A DNA stretch of 64,000 nt from Acanthosepion esculentum (lineage: Eukaryota; Mollusca; Cephalopoda; Sepiida; Sepiidae), in the NCBI GenBank assembly GCA_964036315.1, contig OZ038485.1:75068784-75132783 (forward strand), written 5' to 3'. Below are positions 31,621-43,619 of the stretch, piece after piece (position 1 is the first letter of the stretch; each line of letters starts with the position of its first letter). The translations under genes and the position numbers were made by a program. The notes under the pieces were generated by a model, which was not told the origin of the DNA, did not search any database, and saw nothing but the letters and a program-made list of their open reading frames with translations.

Positions 31621-33035
31621 GATTTTAAGCTAGTTATATATATATATATTCTGAAAGATAAAATTTCAACAAGTGAATTTTGAATGTTTTTACGTTAAAG
31701 GTAAGAATGGAGGGAAATTACAATTGTTCGTCATTTGATGCTCTTTTATTTCTAGTAAAGAAAACATTCTGTACAAAAAGAAAACAAATGTTCTGTTTAT
31801 GGAGGTGGTGCTTTAGTTGAGAGTACTTCTCTCTAGGTTCTGAAGTGGAAATTTTTATCCGGATGACTGAGAACGCTCCGACAAGCATGCAATCGTTGAT
31901 GATGATCGAAACACTGATGAAAAATAATCCAGTCTACACGACACATGGCATCGCTTTTGAAAAGAACGATCGCAGGTGATGAATAATATATTGTTTTAAA
32001 CAATGTGGAGCGAAAAGGACCCTAGGAAATATGAAATTAGCCACCACTAACCACTTCAAAAACAGTCTGCATCCAAAGAAAGTGATGCTGTTTATCTGGT
32101 GCCATTAGGAATTGTGTGTTACGTTGATTTCCGGCACACCCTGTTTCCATTAGAAACAAATGAAAGTAAAAACCGATGAAAAGCGTCCGGAATTACCTAA
32201 TCGTCCTCCATCAGAGAAATGCAAAGCTTCACGTTTCTCTGCAAATCTGGCTGAAATTGGTACAGATGGACTGCGGTGTCCTATGACACCTACCATACTC
32301 ACTTGATCTTGAACCTTCGGATTTTGATCCTTAAAAAATGATTTTTTTGACGGTTTACATCAACTGTTTATGCACTGGCGTGGTACCCGTCAAATTATTT
32401 ATGTATCATTTAAATTATACATATACCTACATATAAAAAAATAATTCTGTATCCATCTGTACATATTTTGCTTCTATCTTTTTTCACAGAGTACACAGAT
32501 ACTATATTGACCGTAAGCAGATGTCAAGGGGAGACACTTTAATCCTACACAGAGTGCATTGATGTCCTGATCCTAAGCTGAAGTATCGGTCTATATTTTA
32601 ATAACCTCATCAGTTTTGAAGGGTACTATATTACTAACAATGATAATACTCCAGAAGCTATACACTTAACTGAAAAACATTGATCAAATGTAGTAGTAAA
32701 CAAGCACGAGCAGGTTGCGATAGTGTATGAGATTAAGATCAACAATTAATCATCACAAGAGTGTATTAATAAATCTGTATTTTGAAGCAACTGAATTTTT
32801 AACTCTGAATAATGTTCGAGTTATATGATTAATATTTATCATTTAGCAATGAAGGAAATAATGTTGAAAAATATTTGTTGTGTTAAATAGATTTTTTCTT
32901 TTCAAGTTAGCGACTGGTCGATGTATATACATGCATTCACAGACTACATAGTTCCTGAGGTTTTGGAAATTAATTAAAAATAAATAAAATGCTTTGGAAA
33001 CGAAAGAAAGAATACGTTGATTCTTATCTTCACGC
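31621..33035. other. No gene recognised
   Basis: A mixture of AT-rich sequence and a somewhat GC-richer patch (31840-32330) that may be the 3' untranslated part of the preceding family. No recognisable coding sequence. Confidence 0.45.
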
Positions 33036-33039
33036 AGAG

Positions 33040-33720
33040 AACAATGAAAGTGTGAATAAAGCTGAACTAGATATTTATGCTGATGACAACTATTTACATG
33101 TCTTGGTAACAAGTTCGATAAAGTAAAACTAGCAGCTGCTTTCGAAAATAACTTCCAATCAGTTGTTAACTGGATCAAGGAATGGATTGTAAATTTTAAT
33201 GCCTCCAAAACAAAACTGCTATCATTTAATCACCATAGAGAACCTTTTCTGCCTTCCAATAGCATGGAGAGCAATTCTTTGCATCTTCTTGGGCTAATGT
33301 TTTCTAATGACATGAAGTGGAGTGATTATATTGAATCAACTGTTAGGTCTACTGCTAGAAACGTTGGTTTACTGTGTTGTACCAGATAATCTTTCTCAAC
33401 AGTCAGAATCCATCTTACACATTTATAAATCTACTATTCGACCGTGCATTGAATATTTCTGCCATATTTGGTGATCCCGCTATATATCAAGATTTTTTTA
33501 GCAAAACTCAAAGAAGGTCTGTAATATAATCAGTCCTGACCTGGCGTCTCGACTTTAGTAACTTTCCTACTGTCTCGACGTGGCTTCACTCTGTCTTTTC
33601 TATAAATATTTTCATGGTAGTTGTTCGGATGATCTTTCCTCTTTGTCGCCTCGACTGCAAGAATTTAAGACGTAGCACTAGGCTGGTAAATAGATTTTAC
33701 TGATAAAATAACTGGATGTA
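33040..33720 (+). mobile_element. LINE fragment with intact YADD but broken frames
   Basis: DIYADDNYLHV near 33070-33100 carries the catalytic YxDD of reverse transcriptase. It is followed by FNASKTKLLSFN-like sequence, then [18 protein letters not shown] near 33420-33470, and [20 protein letters not shown] near 33580-33640. It is 5'-truncated with frameshifts. The order and motifs match the 2.2-3.8 kb and 16.1-18.5 kb copies. Confidence 0.82.
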
Positions 33721-33959
33721 ACTGTAAGTTCTTTTTTCGCACTTCTTGCGCGTGGAACTCTCTTCTGGTTTCCTGCTTCCTTGCCACCTCCAATCTTCAA
33801 AAATTTAAATACAATGCTAATCGCCATCTTCTGTTTTCTTGAACTTGTACTTTTATTGTCTTTTCTCCTCACTAAAGTCTTATTCACTTTAACTCCTAGT
33901 AACCCCTTGCATCTTAGTGGTATTATCGCCACTGTGACACTATTTAGCTACGGTGGTTA

Positions 33960-34655
33960 ATTGATTAATTAATTAATCACAGAAATTAATAACGGGTATT
34001 ACTTAAAGCAAAAGATAGATCGAAAGACATACTGAGCGACATTATTTGTTTCATTTTACAAACAAAGAATAGGTAAAAGATTTTTTTATATTTGTTTTCA
34101 TTTGCAATGCGGAAAGCGGAAAGTCGTAGGAAGACGGGTCTCAGGTCTGTCAACATTAATTAATATCCTGATAAGAACAACGATTTTGATCACACGTATA
34201 GCTGGCATTCGAAATTTCGAATGTCGGTCAACTGCGCGTGGAAAAAGAGGGCCAACGGAATTCGGTTAACAAGAAAGACGGAATTAATCGAATTAAGCGA
34301 AACAAAAACATTGATATGGACAAAAACTGTGTATACGACGAAGGATTTCTGTCGCCAGAAATGGTCACCTGGACAGTTGAAACGAGAGAGGGAAAAGGGA
34401 TTTTGTTCATCAAATGAGGACCACCGCCCAGTTAAGGGTTGATTGCAATAGTTGAAAATTCAGCAATAAATGTGCTGGATAATTACCAGATGTTTAAAGT
34501 AAGATAAAAGAATTTTACGTTCACACTCTGTGGGGTCTAAAAGAATTCTGTTGATAACAGAAAGGGATTTTTTTTAATTATGTAGCGTTCATAAAGATTT
34601 TGAATGACCACGGGAAAAGAATAATTCTTTTTCTTTCTTTTCTTTTCCCTTCGAG
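33960..34655. other. No gene recognised
   Basis: Mixed composition. The open frame at 34221-34442 shows no recognisable domain. It may be part of the adjoining LTR element or an older repeat. Confidence 0.4.
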
Positions 34656-34751
34656 TGTCAATGTAAGCTAACACCAGCCTAGCCACACCCACACCAGGGT
34701 ATCATGAAGTGATAGGCAGAGGTGAAAAATATGGTAAAGAAGGAGAAACTT

Positions 34752-34972
34752 GTTGACGCCCACGAGGAGGTTGGTGTGAGGTACCAATGAGAGGAAGGAT
34801 AAGCCTAAGGGGATAATTCTCCTCCGACCTCTCCTCAAGATATGAGAAGGAGAGGAATTGTTGTTGACGCTCCTCGAAGGGTTTGGTATGAGGTACCGGT
34901 ATGAAGAGAAAGAGTCTTAGGAGGGTAATTCTCCTCCGACCTCTCCTCACGAAAGGGGAAGAACCCCTCTAA
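34752..34972. repeat. 111-bp tandem duplication
   Basis: Two diverged copies begin GTTGACGC at 34752 and 34863. Both contain GTGTGAGGTACC/GTATGAGGTACC and ATTCTCCTCCGACCTCTCCT. Confidence 0.9.
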
Positions 34973-35292
34973 ACAAAGAGCGATAGATTTCCAAAAATGG
35001 AAAGTGATAAATTTTCCTGTCCGAAAACAAAGAAAATCCTTATTGGGGATTTGAAATTATCGAAGAACCCCGACCGCGTCTGGCCCCACACCGGGTTTTG
35101 GTCGACGTCCATATAAACGAACGTCCCCGGGCATTCAGTCAGTTCCAGTACAGTTCCAGTTCGAGAGTTCGACAGTTGCAGTTGTCAGTTAAGAATAAGC
35201 CTCGCAGCAGATGACCGCACGAATTCCACGCCTTTCGACTTAGACTTCTAGCCAACAACAGTTCAGTGAAGTCCGACTTAGATTTTTCCATC

Positions 35293-35463
35293 AAAGCCAG
35301 TTAACAAACATCGATTGAAGATACCAAAGCCAGTTAACAAACATCGATTGAAGATACCAAGGCCAGTTTTAACAAACATTGATTGAAGATACCAAGGCTA
35401 GTTTTAGCAAACATTGATTGAAGATACCAAAAGCCGTTTACTGAAACACAACTTAAGATACTA
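35293..35463. repeat. Tandem array of about 35 bp, 4-5 copies
   Basis: The unit contains GCCAGTTAACAAACATCGAT followed by TGAAGATACCAA. The first copies are nearly identical and the last two diverged. Confidence 0.93.
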
Positions 35464-36042
35464 AAACTCGCTAAGAAACGCAGAAGTCTCACAATCCATA
35501 GACGTGGGCTGAGAGAGAGAGAGACGTACCACTGTATCCAACAAACAGATAAAAAGTAAATTGTTATTCCTTAACAACATTTGAACTTGAATTGTTCCTT
35601 TATTTTTCTTCTATATTTATTAGTGCAGCATCAAACTTGACCCGGATTCGGCTCGTACTACGGCCCGACGCCTGATTGATCTCGTCAACCTAAGATCAAA
35701 TCACAACATGGGTAGGTTGGACCGAGATCAAAGTAGTTGCTTCGGTAACCAGACGCTGGAGGCGAGCTGAGGACGACAAGGCTGATGCCGTATCTAACCA
35801 GACATCAATCGCAACCAAGACAAGAGTTAGAATCTTACATCCGATGCCGTGGTAACCAGCAGGGTTAGAGTGTCACATCTGTCGTCGCGACCAGGACTTC
35901 AGCGGGTGTCCCAGGGTTAGACTGACTCACATACGGTGTCGTGATTGCAGAATCACACCACCCACTCGGGGTCAGTGTCTCAAGTGGCGCCGCTACCAGG
36001 ACAAGACCCTGGATCAGCAGCTGCCATATGTATAGGACGTCA

Positions 36043-36094
36043 CACCTTGCGTGGAGGTGAAATGATTAAAAATCATTTCACCCCAAGCAAGGTG
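36043..36094. repeat. Near-perfect 52-bp palindrome of LINE 3' ends
   Basis: CACCTTGCGTGGAGGTGAAA... at 36043-36067 pairs with ...TTTCACCCCAAGCAAGGTG at 36071-36094 around a 3-base centre. The right arm matches the 3' tail of the 16.1 kb LINE (CATTTCACCCCAAGCAAGG). Two such tails therefore meet end to end here. Confidence 0.85.
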
Positions 36095-36379
36095 ATAATA
36101 CAGACTTTGATGAACAGAAGAATATTTTCTCTGGTTAACACAAATTAATCTTGAATATTGGAAATATTGACACAAAAGAAAGATTATATTGGGTGATTAT
36201 ATTGCAAATTGAATATTACAAGAGTGAAGAATAAGTGTATAAGAGCAGGCCAGGAAAAAGTTCGTCTTGTAGTAAAGGCAGTCTAACTGCGAATATTTTT
36301 CTTTACAGGCGATAAACCAGAGAAAATATATTTGCTAGTTATTGTTAAGAAGAAATGATAATAATAAGATAGTGCATGT

Positions 36380-38630
36380 ACATTAACATTGAAAGGTTCT
36401 ACTCTACGCTAGACAACGCCAAGGCTCAATGCAAATCGCAAGAAATTATAATTGTCATGGGAGACTTGAATGTCAAAGTAGGTAATGAGAGGAATGGTGA
36501 AATAGTTGGCAAATTCACACTAGGAACCCGTAATGAACGCAGATAAAATGGGTGAAATGGTGTGCGGCGAACAACCAGGTTGTAGCCAACACCTGGTTTC
36601 AGGAACACCCAAGAAAATATGGACATGAAGAAGTACAAAAATTGAAGAGGACTAAGGCAGCAACCAAATTGGAATACGACAGACTTTTGAACGACCCGAA
36701 TGTGAAGGACAGTGTGAAAAGCAGGGTTAAAAGAAAAATGGACAGTGTGAAAAACAGGGTTGAATGGGCATTGTGAAAAGCAGGGTTAAAAGAAAAATGG
36801 AAATTCGAAGTGGGACACTTTAAGAGAAACTTTAGTAACAGCAACAATCGAGAACATCCCAAAGGAAAATAGACGAAGAAAAAAAATGAATGGATGATAG
36901 ATGAAATTATCGTCATAATGAAAAGGAAAAAACAACAATGCCAAGACACTGAACAGAACATATGACACTACACAAAGAAATAAGGAACAAATGCAGGCAG
37001 GCTAAAGAGGAATGGTTCAACGAAAAATATACAGAAAGAATGAGTATCACAGATAAAGCAGATATGAATAAAAAAAATAAGAAAGCAGGACAAAAGACAT
37101 ACTCATGAACAGGATGTATAAAATCCAAGTACGGAACGCTGGTATTAGAGAAAGAAAAATATTTCAGAGATGGAACGAATATATCGGTGAACTCTTCCAA
37201 AACGAAAGAGAACAACTGGCAATACACAGAAATATCGACGGAAATATTAAAATCTGAAGCGGAATCTGTACTGCCCAAATTAAACAGAAACAAAGCGGCA
37301 AGGCCAGACGGAATTGTGATAGAGATGGTGACAGCTTTATACGATTTCGGCATAGACAGGGTTACAGAAATAATAAATGAAATCTACAACAGTGGTGATA
37401 TACCAGAAGACCTAAGCAAATCTAGCTTCATGGCACAGCCTGAGAAGCCAGGTGCAAACAATTGTGAACTCCATCGGACAAACACCCTAATGACTCATAT
37501 GACAAAACTTATCATCCACGTTCTGATTAACTGAGCGCGTAGCAGAATAACACCGGAAATAGGGCAGTAATTGTGTGGGTTCGTCAGACCCTGGAATAAG
37601 GAACGTAGTATTTATACTTAGAATGTAATCAGAAAAAACAATACAAATGCATAAGGACGTGTACCTGTGTTTTATAGATTACGCAAAGGCGTTCGATAAA
37701 ATCCGCCACAAAGATCTCAGCAACATTAATATGTTTGGGGAAAATATTAGAATAATTAAGAAACCGGCTATATACGGATAGAAAATGAGTTCAGAATCTA
37801 TACAAAAATAGGATGTGTCTTCTCAACCGACCTATTCAACATATACAGCGAGGCGATTCTGAGATAATTAGAAGTCCTACCAAGATTCATTATTGGCGAC
37901 CACAGTCTTAAAAGCATAATAAATGCAAAGTGATGATAGCAGACATTGACAAAACTATAAAAACTTCCACAGAAGATAGTGAAGATGGTGAGAAAAAAGA
38001 TTAAACATCAACTGCATGATTCAGCAAAATGAACCCAGAGTGCGAATTGCAAATCGGAGATACCAAAATCAAACAAGTACAATAATTTAAACATCTAGGA
38101 AATGTTTTAACAGAGGACGGAAAGTGTGACACTGAAACCCGAAGGCGCATTGGAATAGCGAAAGATGAATTCCAAAGCTAAGCAGAATACTAAGAATTTG
38201 AAAAACTTCGCTAGTAACAAGGAAAGGAGTACTAGACTGTTATGTGATGTCTGTCTTCCTGTAAGGCAATGAATGTTGGACAATCTCCTCAAAGATGAAG
38301 AAGAAACTGGAAGCAACAGGAATGTGATTCTACAGAAGGATGCTGAGGATACCATAAAACTGATTATATGAACAACGATGAAGTTTTAGAGAAAGTGGAA
38401 ACAAAATGGGAACTTATACTTAACATCAGGAAGAGACAGTTAAAATTTCTATGACACATACTAAAGAAAAAAGAGCTTGTAAAATCTAATACTCACATAA
38501 CAGTTTGAAGACAAGAGGGATAGAGGAAAGGAACACACAACATACTTAGTGAGCTTGAGTAAATTGATGGTGGAGAAATAACAAAAAGACAAAACATATT
38601 AAGAGCAACAAAGGACAGGACATTTTTTGA
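36380..38630 (+). mobile_element. LINE with endonuclease and RT remnants, internally deleted
   Basis: Pieces in order: endonuclease MGDLNVKVGNERNGEIVGKF near 36460, then KWVKWCAANNQVVANTWFQE near 36545. A deletion follows, because HPRK is joined to a charged linker where the rest of the endonuclease should be. RT parts are ARPDGIVIEMVTALYDFGID near 37300, DVYLCFIDYAKAFDKI near 37660-37700 (motif A), CELQIGDTKIKQVQ near 38045, and RKRQLKFL near 38430. The family is that of 13.6 and 41.4 kb. It ends near 38630, directly abutting the copia remnant. Confidence 0.85.
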
Positions 38631-38639
38631 TCTCTGATG

Positions 38640-39960
38640 ATGTTCAGGATATTTTACTAACTCTAATGATCCTTGGGTATCGACATATGAATTTACTGGT
38701 GCTTCGCCATTATCCTTCATAACACGGAATAATTGTTTCAGAAAAGTTGCTTCTTGTATTGCATAAGATAAAGCCTTATATTCTGCTTCACATGTTAACA
38801 AGGCAATAGTGGTTTGTTTCTCTGATTCTGATGAATTCGACAGACCATCATTATTTAATTGGTAACACAATCCAGAGATAGTTTTCTATCTTCTGAACTT
38901 GTCCAATCTGAATGACAAAATATAATTAAATTTAACACATTTTCTGGCTTTTTTTATGTGAAGCGCTGATGTAAAGTACCTTTAATATAATTTAAGAAAT
39001 TTACTCAAATTTATGTGCACATTAGTAGGTTCGACTAAGTTTTGAGATAATATAGTAACCACATACCTGGTCTAGTGCAAGTTATTGCATAGATTAAACA
39101 ACCTACATTTGTTTCTGTGTTATCTGCGATCTTAAAGAATTCGAAATGTTATTCTTAATATTTAGATCGCATGCTATTGATTTCGGGTTATAGTCATAAT
39201 TTTAATTCTGTTTAGTAATCTTTTCAAATAATTTATTTGATTCATTTTAATAAAAGCTTCACAAAATCTAAACTCGATACCTAAAATCTAACTCTTTTAA
39301 TTTCTTTATCTGGAAAGTAACTAAGAAATGTTGAACTCCCCACATCGTACCCTACAAAAATATCTTGTTCGCTTCTTGATCCTAGTTTCTTTTTATTTTG
39401 TATGTAAGCAAAACCTATCGAACCAAAAGCGTGCATATTGTGTCAGGATCTTTGAATGGAAACGTTTCAAAAGGAATTATGGTGTCCTTAAAATAAATCA
39501 TCTATTTCTTATGTACGTTGAAGTTCTAACTGCGTTGTTCCATAGTTTTTTTAAGTATTAAGATAGTATGTATTAATAAGCATCTTGCTACATCAAAACG
39601 TCATATTCATTATCTTTTCACTGTACCATTTTGGTATGGTGAATAAGGTGCTTAAAATGTTTACCTCTAGGTAAAAAGAGTTGCTTAGCGTGGATTTGTG
39701 TAGACGAGTTAACATTTTTTAGAAGAGTGAATACAATCTGTTGCAAAGTATCGTATTTGTTTTGTTTTGAGGAGAGACAAACTCATATTATTTTAGAAAC
39801 TGAATACAACCTGTTGCAAAGTATCGTATCTATCTGTTTTGTTTTGAGGAGAGACAAACTCATTATTTTAGATTTTATTTTTGGTATCCTTTTCCTGCAA
39901 TCTTTTGTTTTGACATGTATATTGATACTCATTTTTCACCTGTATCTAAATTATTATTAA
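38640..39960 (-). mobile_element. Ty1/copia-type retrotransposon remnant
   Basis: Minus-strand pieces, right to left: integrase end APYSPYQNGTVKR near 39650; a GTMWGVQHFLLS-like stretch near 39330 where copia elements have their 'FVGY' region; RT end NVGCLIYAITCTRPGM near 39090; FLNYIKGTLHQRF near 38990; ISGLCYQLNNDG near 38860; and RNase H SEKQTTIALLTCEAEYKALS near 38800 with YVDTQGSLELVKYPEHHQRS near 38690. AEYxAL and the DNQGAI-like motif are diagnostic of copia RNase H. Most of the RT is deleted and no LTR was recognised. Confidence 0.82.
39725..39871. repeat. Tandem duplication, about 72-75 bp
   Basis: Copies at 39725-39796 and 39797-39871 share CTGTTGCAAAGTATCGTAT and TTTTGTTTTGAGGAGAGACA. 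They differ by small indels. Confidence 0.93.
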
Positions 39961-41340
39961 ATTTTAAATATTATGACGCATATACACTTCAACTTCCTTT
40001 CTTCAAATATTCGTTTATTATTATATATTATGTAAAATTTTGTTGTTGATGATTGTTGAAATTGAATTAAAAAAATTCTTTCCCCGTTTCCTAAATCATT
40101 ACTCATTTCGTGCTATTGAGGAGAGAGTTTGCTTAAATTTACTTCACAATCTGTTTCAACAAATTTATACGCTAGCAAACGGCAGCATATAATTTCAGAA
40201 GCAAAAAGTAAACATGCCAATATTCTGATAATATTATCATATACTATTACCACCACTATCATTTTATATTTATTTGATTAAGTTTGTCGCATTGTCATGC
40301 AATATAACGATCATACAAGATCTTCCGTACCGGTGAATGGCCCGTATCATTTAATTTGACAGTTGCTCTGATGAACTTTAAACTTGAACCCGACAAATAA
40401 GGAGAGAAACTATTTAATTAAAAATTCAAAACAAAATACCTAATTTAAAATTGTCATTTTTTCGTAGTTTGCAAAAGTTCATTATTGTTACAAGACGACA
40501 CATTGCGTAATGTTACTGTTGTTGATTTCACAATTGTATAAGTTGAATTAGATAAAAATGTTCCGGTAGTTTTTAAGATGTTGGTACTATTAATACCACG
40601 CAAGTAAAGAGACGGAGAGAGTTTTTGGTAATAATAAAAGATTCTTGGAATGTAAATGATCTGTTTCTGTAGCTCGAGTGAAAAAGCACCACGCCCGTTG
40701 AGAAAAAGTTTAAATAACAGTATGCAACCACACTGAATTCACACAGGTAAAATATAAAACATTTACTATGGTTTATCTGATAAAGACGTCATGATCGTGT
40801 CGAGTCAAAGTTTACCAGCAGAGATTTACATATTATTAATCTTCCAGTACTTATCGTTGTCAATACTGTCAATACAATTAAATGTGACTCTCATTGCATT
40901 CACACGCAAAGGCAAAATCAATCTGCATGTATAAATAATGGTAATGCGTACAGTTATAAGTAGGGGATGCCTTAAAAAATAATTGTTCTTCTCAGTTTGA
41001 CGTCAATCCTACTTCTTTAAGGATTAGAGACGTGCGTATATTGTTCTCATATTCTGAAGAATAGAAAAAGTTAAAGCTGAATTTGTGTTTTCCTTAAATG
41101 TATTAGTGACTTACTTGAATTATTGTAACAAGAATTTGAACTGTATTTGCCGTATTTTAATTTCCGAGTAGCACTTACACTAATTCATGATTAGTATTAG
41201 ATCTGCAACACAAATGTATTCTTTTATATGCCAAGTCATTTTTAGAACAGGTGATCATGGCTCTCCGCAATTTCATGCAATTTTTTAACCTTTACTATCT
41301 CTTTCTTCCCATTTTTTCATCTATTCACACACACACGCGA
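39961..41340. other. No gene recognised
   Basis: AT-rich sequence without identifiable coding or repeat structure. Confidence 0.6.
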
Positions 41341-41346
41341 GTGCCT

Positions 41347-41368
41347 GCTCTCTCTCTCTCTCTCTCTT
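41347..41368. repeat. (CT)n microsatellite
   Basis: A short pure CT tract just before the LINE 3' end at 41.4 kb. Confidence 0.9.
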
Positions 41369-41404
41369 GTTACTATCTGTTTATCCCTGCTTTTCTTGTC
41401 TTCA

Positions 41405-42220
41405 ATATGTTATGTGAGGGTCAAATTCTTCAGGCCCTATTTTCTCATTATGCGTCTCAGGAATTTCAGCTGTCTCTTTCTGATTGTAAGTATATAGGAA
41501 CAACAAAGAAACTTATACTTACAATTAGAAAGAGACAGCTCAAATTAGAACTTTTCCTCAAAATTTCCTCGTTTATCATATAATCTGTTCATGGTATTCT
41601 GAGCATTTGTCGGTTGCACTACATCTCTGTCGCTTCTGTGAAGAAATTGTCCAACATTCACTGTCATATAGGAATTTAGATATTACTAAAAAATATAAGA
41701 GCATTTTATTTGTTTCTACTGATATTTCCTTAGATGTTAGTACTTGCTTAATTTCTGAAGGATATTTTTAGCTATTCCTATGCGACTTCAGATTTGTGTC
41801 GCATTTTCGTCGTCTGTTACTACACTACCTATATTGTTAAATCTTTGTACCGGCTTGATTTTGACATCCCTTCTAGTGTCTAAGAGTTCTTTTACTTTCT
41901 TTTCTGAGTTTACAGTCAATCATTATCAAAATTATGTCTGCCGATAATAAATCCCCATATGTCTTCTACTTCACGTAGCATCGTTTTGTCATATAGATTG
42001 AATAAATTCAGTGCGAGAACACATACTTGTCTTATTCACTTTTTATTTACGTATTTACTGAATTCACTTTCGGCTTTTTTGTTTTGTTTCCAGTAGAGGT
42101 TACGGTTGCTCAAATATATTTCCCACGTAGATCAAGCTTTTCTTGTATTTCAAGTTTGTATTTATACCGTACTTTATCAAATGCTTTTGTGTAATTTATT
42201 AAACATAGGTATAAGTCTTT
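41405..42220 (-). mobile_element. LINE fragment with internal fold-back, minus strand
   Basis: Minus-strand pieces, right to left: LCLINYTKAFDKVRYK near 42190 (RT motif A region), KVKELLDTRRDVKIKPVQRF near 41870, RIGIAKNIL near 41790, MLRIPWTDYMINEEILRK near 41600, and IRKRQLKF-like sequence near 41480. The family is that of 13.6 and 36.4 kb. A 27-base piece is present a second time in inverted orientation at 41514-41540, breaking the element. Confidence 0.78.
41468..41540. repeat. Inverted repeat, 27-bp arms, one mismatch
   Basis: AGCTGTCTCTTTCTGATTGT... at 41468-41494 pairs with ...ACAATTAGAAAGAGACAGCT at 41514-41540. The loop is 19 bases. Both arms are the same IRKRQL-coding part of the LINE. 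Confidence 0.95.
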
Positions 42221-42249
42221 GTATCAATTGTTCTTTTTTAATTTTTTTT

Positions 42250-42450
42250 TTACAGTAAGGTTCACCCTTTACAAGAACAGATTACGATTGTAGTATTCAA
42301 TGAAACATCCTGTAGGGTGTCGGTTCCACAGGGTAGTAGTTCGCGGGAAGAAGCTGTTCGAGTGGAACTTACTTCTCATCGATGGAATACGGATGGAATG
42401 TGAGTGGTTTGCTACTGTGTAAGTTGAATGGCGTGTTATCACTTAACCAT
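42250..42450 (-). mobile_element. LINE 3' end, minus strand
   Basis: The reverse complement reads RNLFL-like C-terminal sequence and ends GGGTGAACCTTACTGTAAAA, the same 3' terminus as the plus-strand copy at 53.3 kb. The homology to that copy includes the segment encoding HSNSFF. Confidence 0.75.
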
Positions 42451-42869
42451 TTTGGTTATAAAGACAGTATTTCTTGCTCTAATGTCTTGAACAAGGCCAC
42501 TGTTCCTGACCAATTCCCGGTCTAATTATGCTATGAGCTCTATTCATTAGAATTTTAATAATTGTAATTATATAGCCCATTAAGCTGATCCCCCAGTGGA
42601 GTCCACATTCATTTGCATCTGGCTTCTTTGGCATCAGTACTGAAGTCTTTTGGTATGTGAACGTTCTTAAGAACCTTAGCCTAGATTATCTTCAATCTTA
42701 GCAAAGTTGTTTAACCGCTACTTGAAGGAGTAATGTTTCCCATGTCTATGGATGGTGTCAGTTGTATGCTTTATTTTCAAGAATACGGGTGAGCGCTTAT
42801 CACCGTCGTACTATTAACATTATAATATGAGCCGCGTTATTGACATTAGCAAACTCTTCCAGTCTATTC

Positions 42870-43560
42870 TCAAGAATATTGTTGAACACCGGAACAGAAA
42901 CAACTCCTGGGCTACAAAGAGTATGGATTTCGTTCCTCTAGTCCCCCACCCAATGATGTAAGGAGTTACACATTATACACAGAATTAGTGAAGCTCTCGA
43001 TATTAAATTCATCACGAGGTTTTAGATATATCAAAGGCCTTTGAAAGGTATAGCATAGAGAGCTGCTACACAAACTCTCCAGCTATGATATATCTATATT
43101 TTCGCAATTATCAAATCCTTCCTATCGGGTAGGTCCATGAAGGCTGTCTTCTGAAGCCCATGAGAACAATACCCTCTGCTTTATATTAACAATCTGCCCA
43201 CGAACATTCACGATCATTAGTAAATGTCTATGTAGATGATACCAGAGTTTATGGGTTCACCTCCAAAAATCTAGATGACCAGAGCAGATCTCTCCGTTGA
43301 TCTAGCTGTAACAGTTCAATGGAGGAAAAACCGACTTGTAACATTTAATACTTCTAAAACCAAGCAGAACTAGGATTTTCTCCAGTCATGATGAGCGGTT
43401 CTACTCACAATAAGGCTCATTGCTTTGAACGTCTATTGGGACTCAAATTCACTCCAGACCTCATGTGGAACTCATATATACGACCGATTGCTAAAAATAC
43501 TGGAAAAATAGTCAGTTCCTTGTACCGTTCTAGAAAGTATTACTGATATATTTGGATGGA
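42870..43560 (+). mobile_element. LINE RT fragment, plus strand
   Basis: Pieces in order: ELLHKLSSYDISIFS near 43050-43100, a reverse-transcriptase catalytic NVYVDDTRVYGFTSKNLDDQ near 43225-43275, and FNTSKTK-like sequence near 43350. It matches the 52.3 kb copy in order (HKLSSYGI, FNASKTKLV, WNSYIRSIAK). Many frame breaks. It lies opposite in strand to the 3' end at 42.25 kb. Confidence 0.78.
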
Positions 43561-43619
43561 GCTGCCCAATTCTAACTTTCCAGCTTTGCCAGAGTTCAAA
43601 AGCATTTACACGGCGTTGT

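Larger units (their letters stand above)
34656..35980 (+). mobile_element. Probable long LTR (about 1.3 kb) with internal tandem repeats
   Basis: The sequence starts TGTCAATG and ends GTGTCTCA (TG...CA). Two bases later comes TGGCGCCGCTACCAGGAC, which looks like a tRNA primer-binding site of Ty3/gypsy type. Inside are a TATA-like CCATATAAACG near 35110 with a pyrimidine/CAGT initiator context, a 111-bp tandem duplication, and a 35-bp tandem array. It is clearly GC-richer than its surroundings. No internal gag/pol follows, because another repeat begins at 36043. No partner LTR or target duplication was found, so this could be a different repeat class. Confidence 0.45.

Noticed and set aside
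36913..37353. 146-codon minus-strand open frame, hydrophobic
   Set aside because: Antisense of the Lys/Glu-rich LINE linker and RT; A-rich sense codons yield Phe/Leu/Ser runs.
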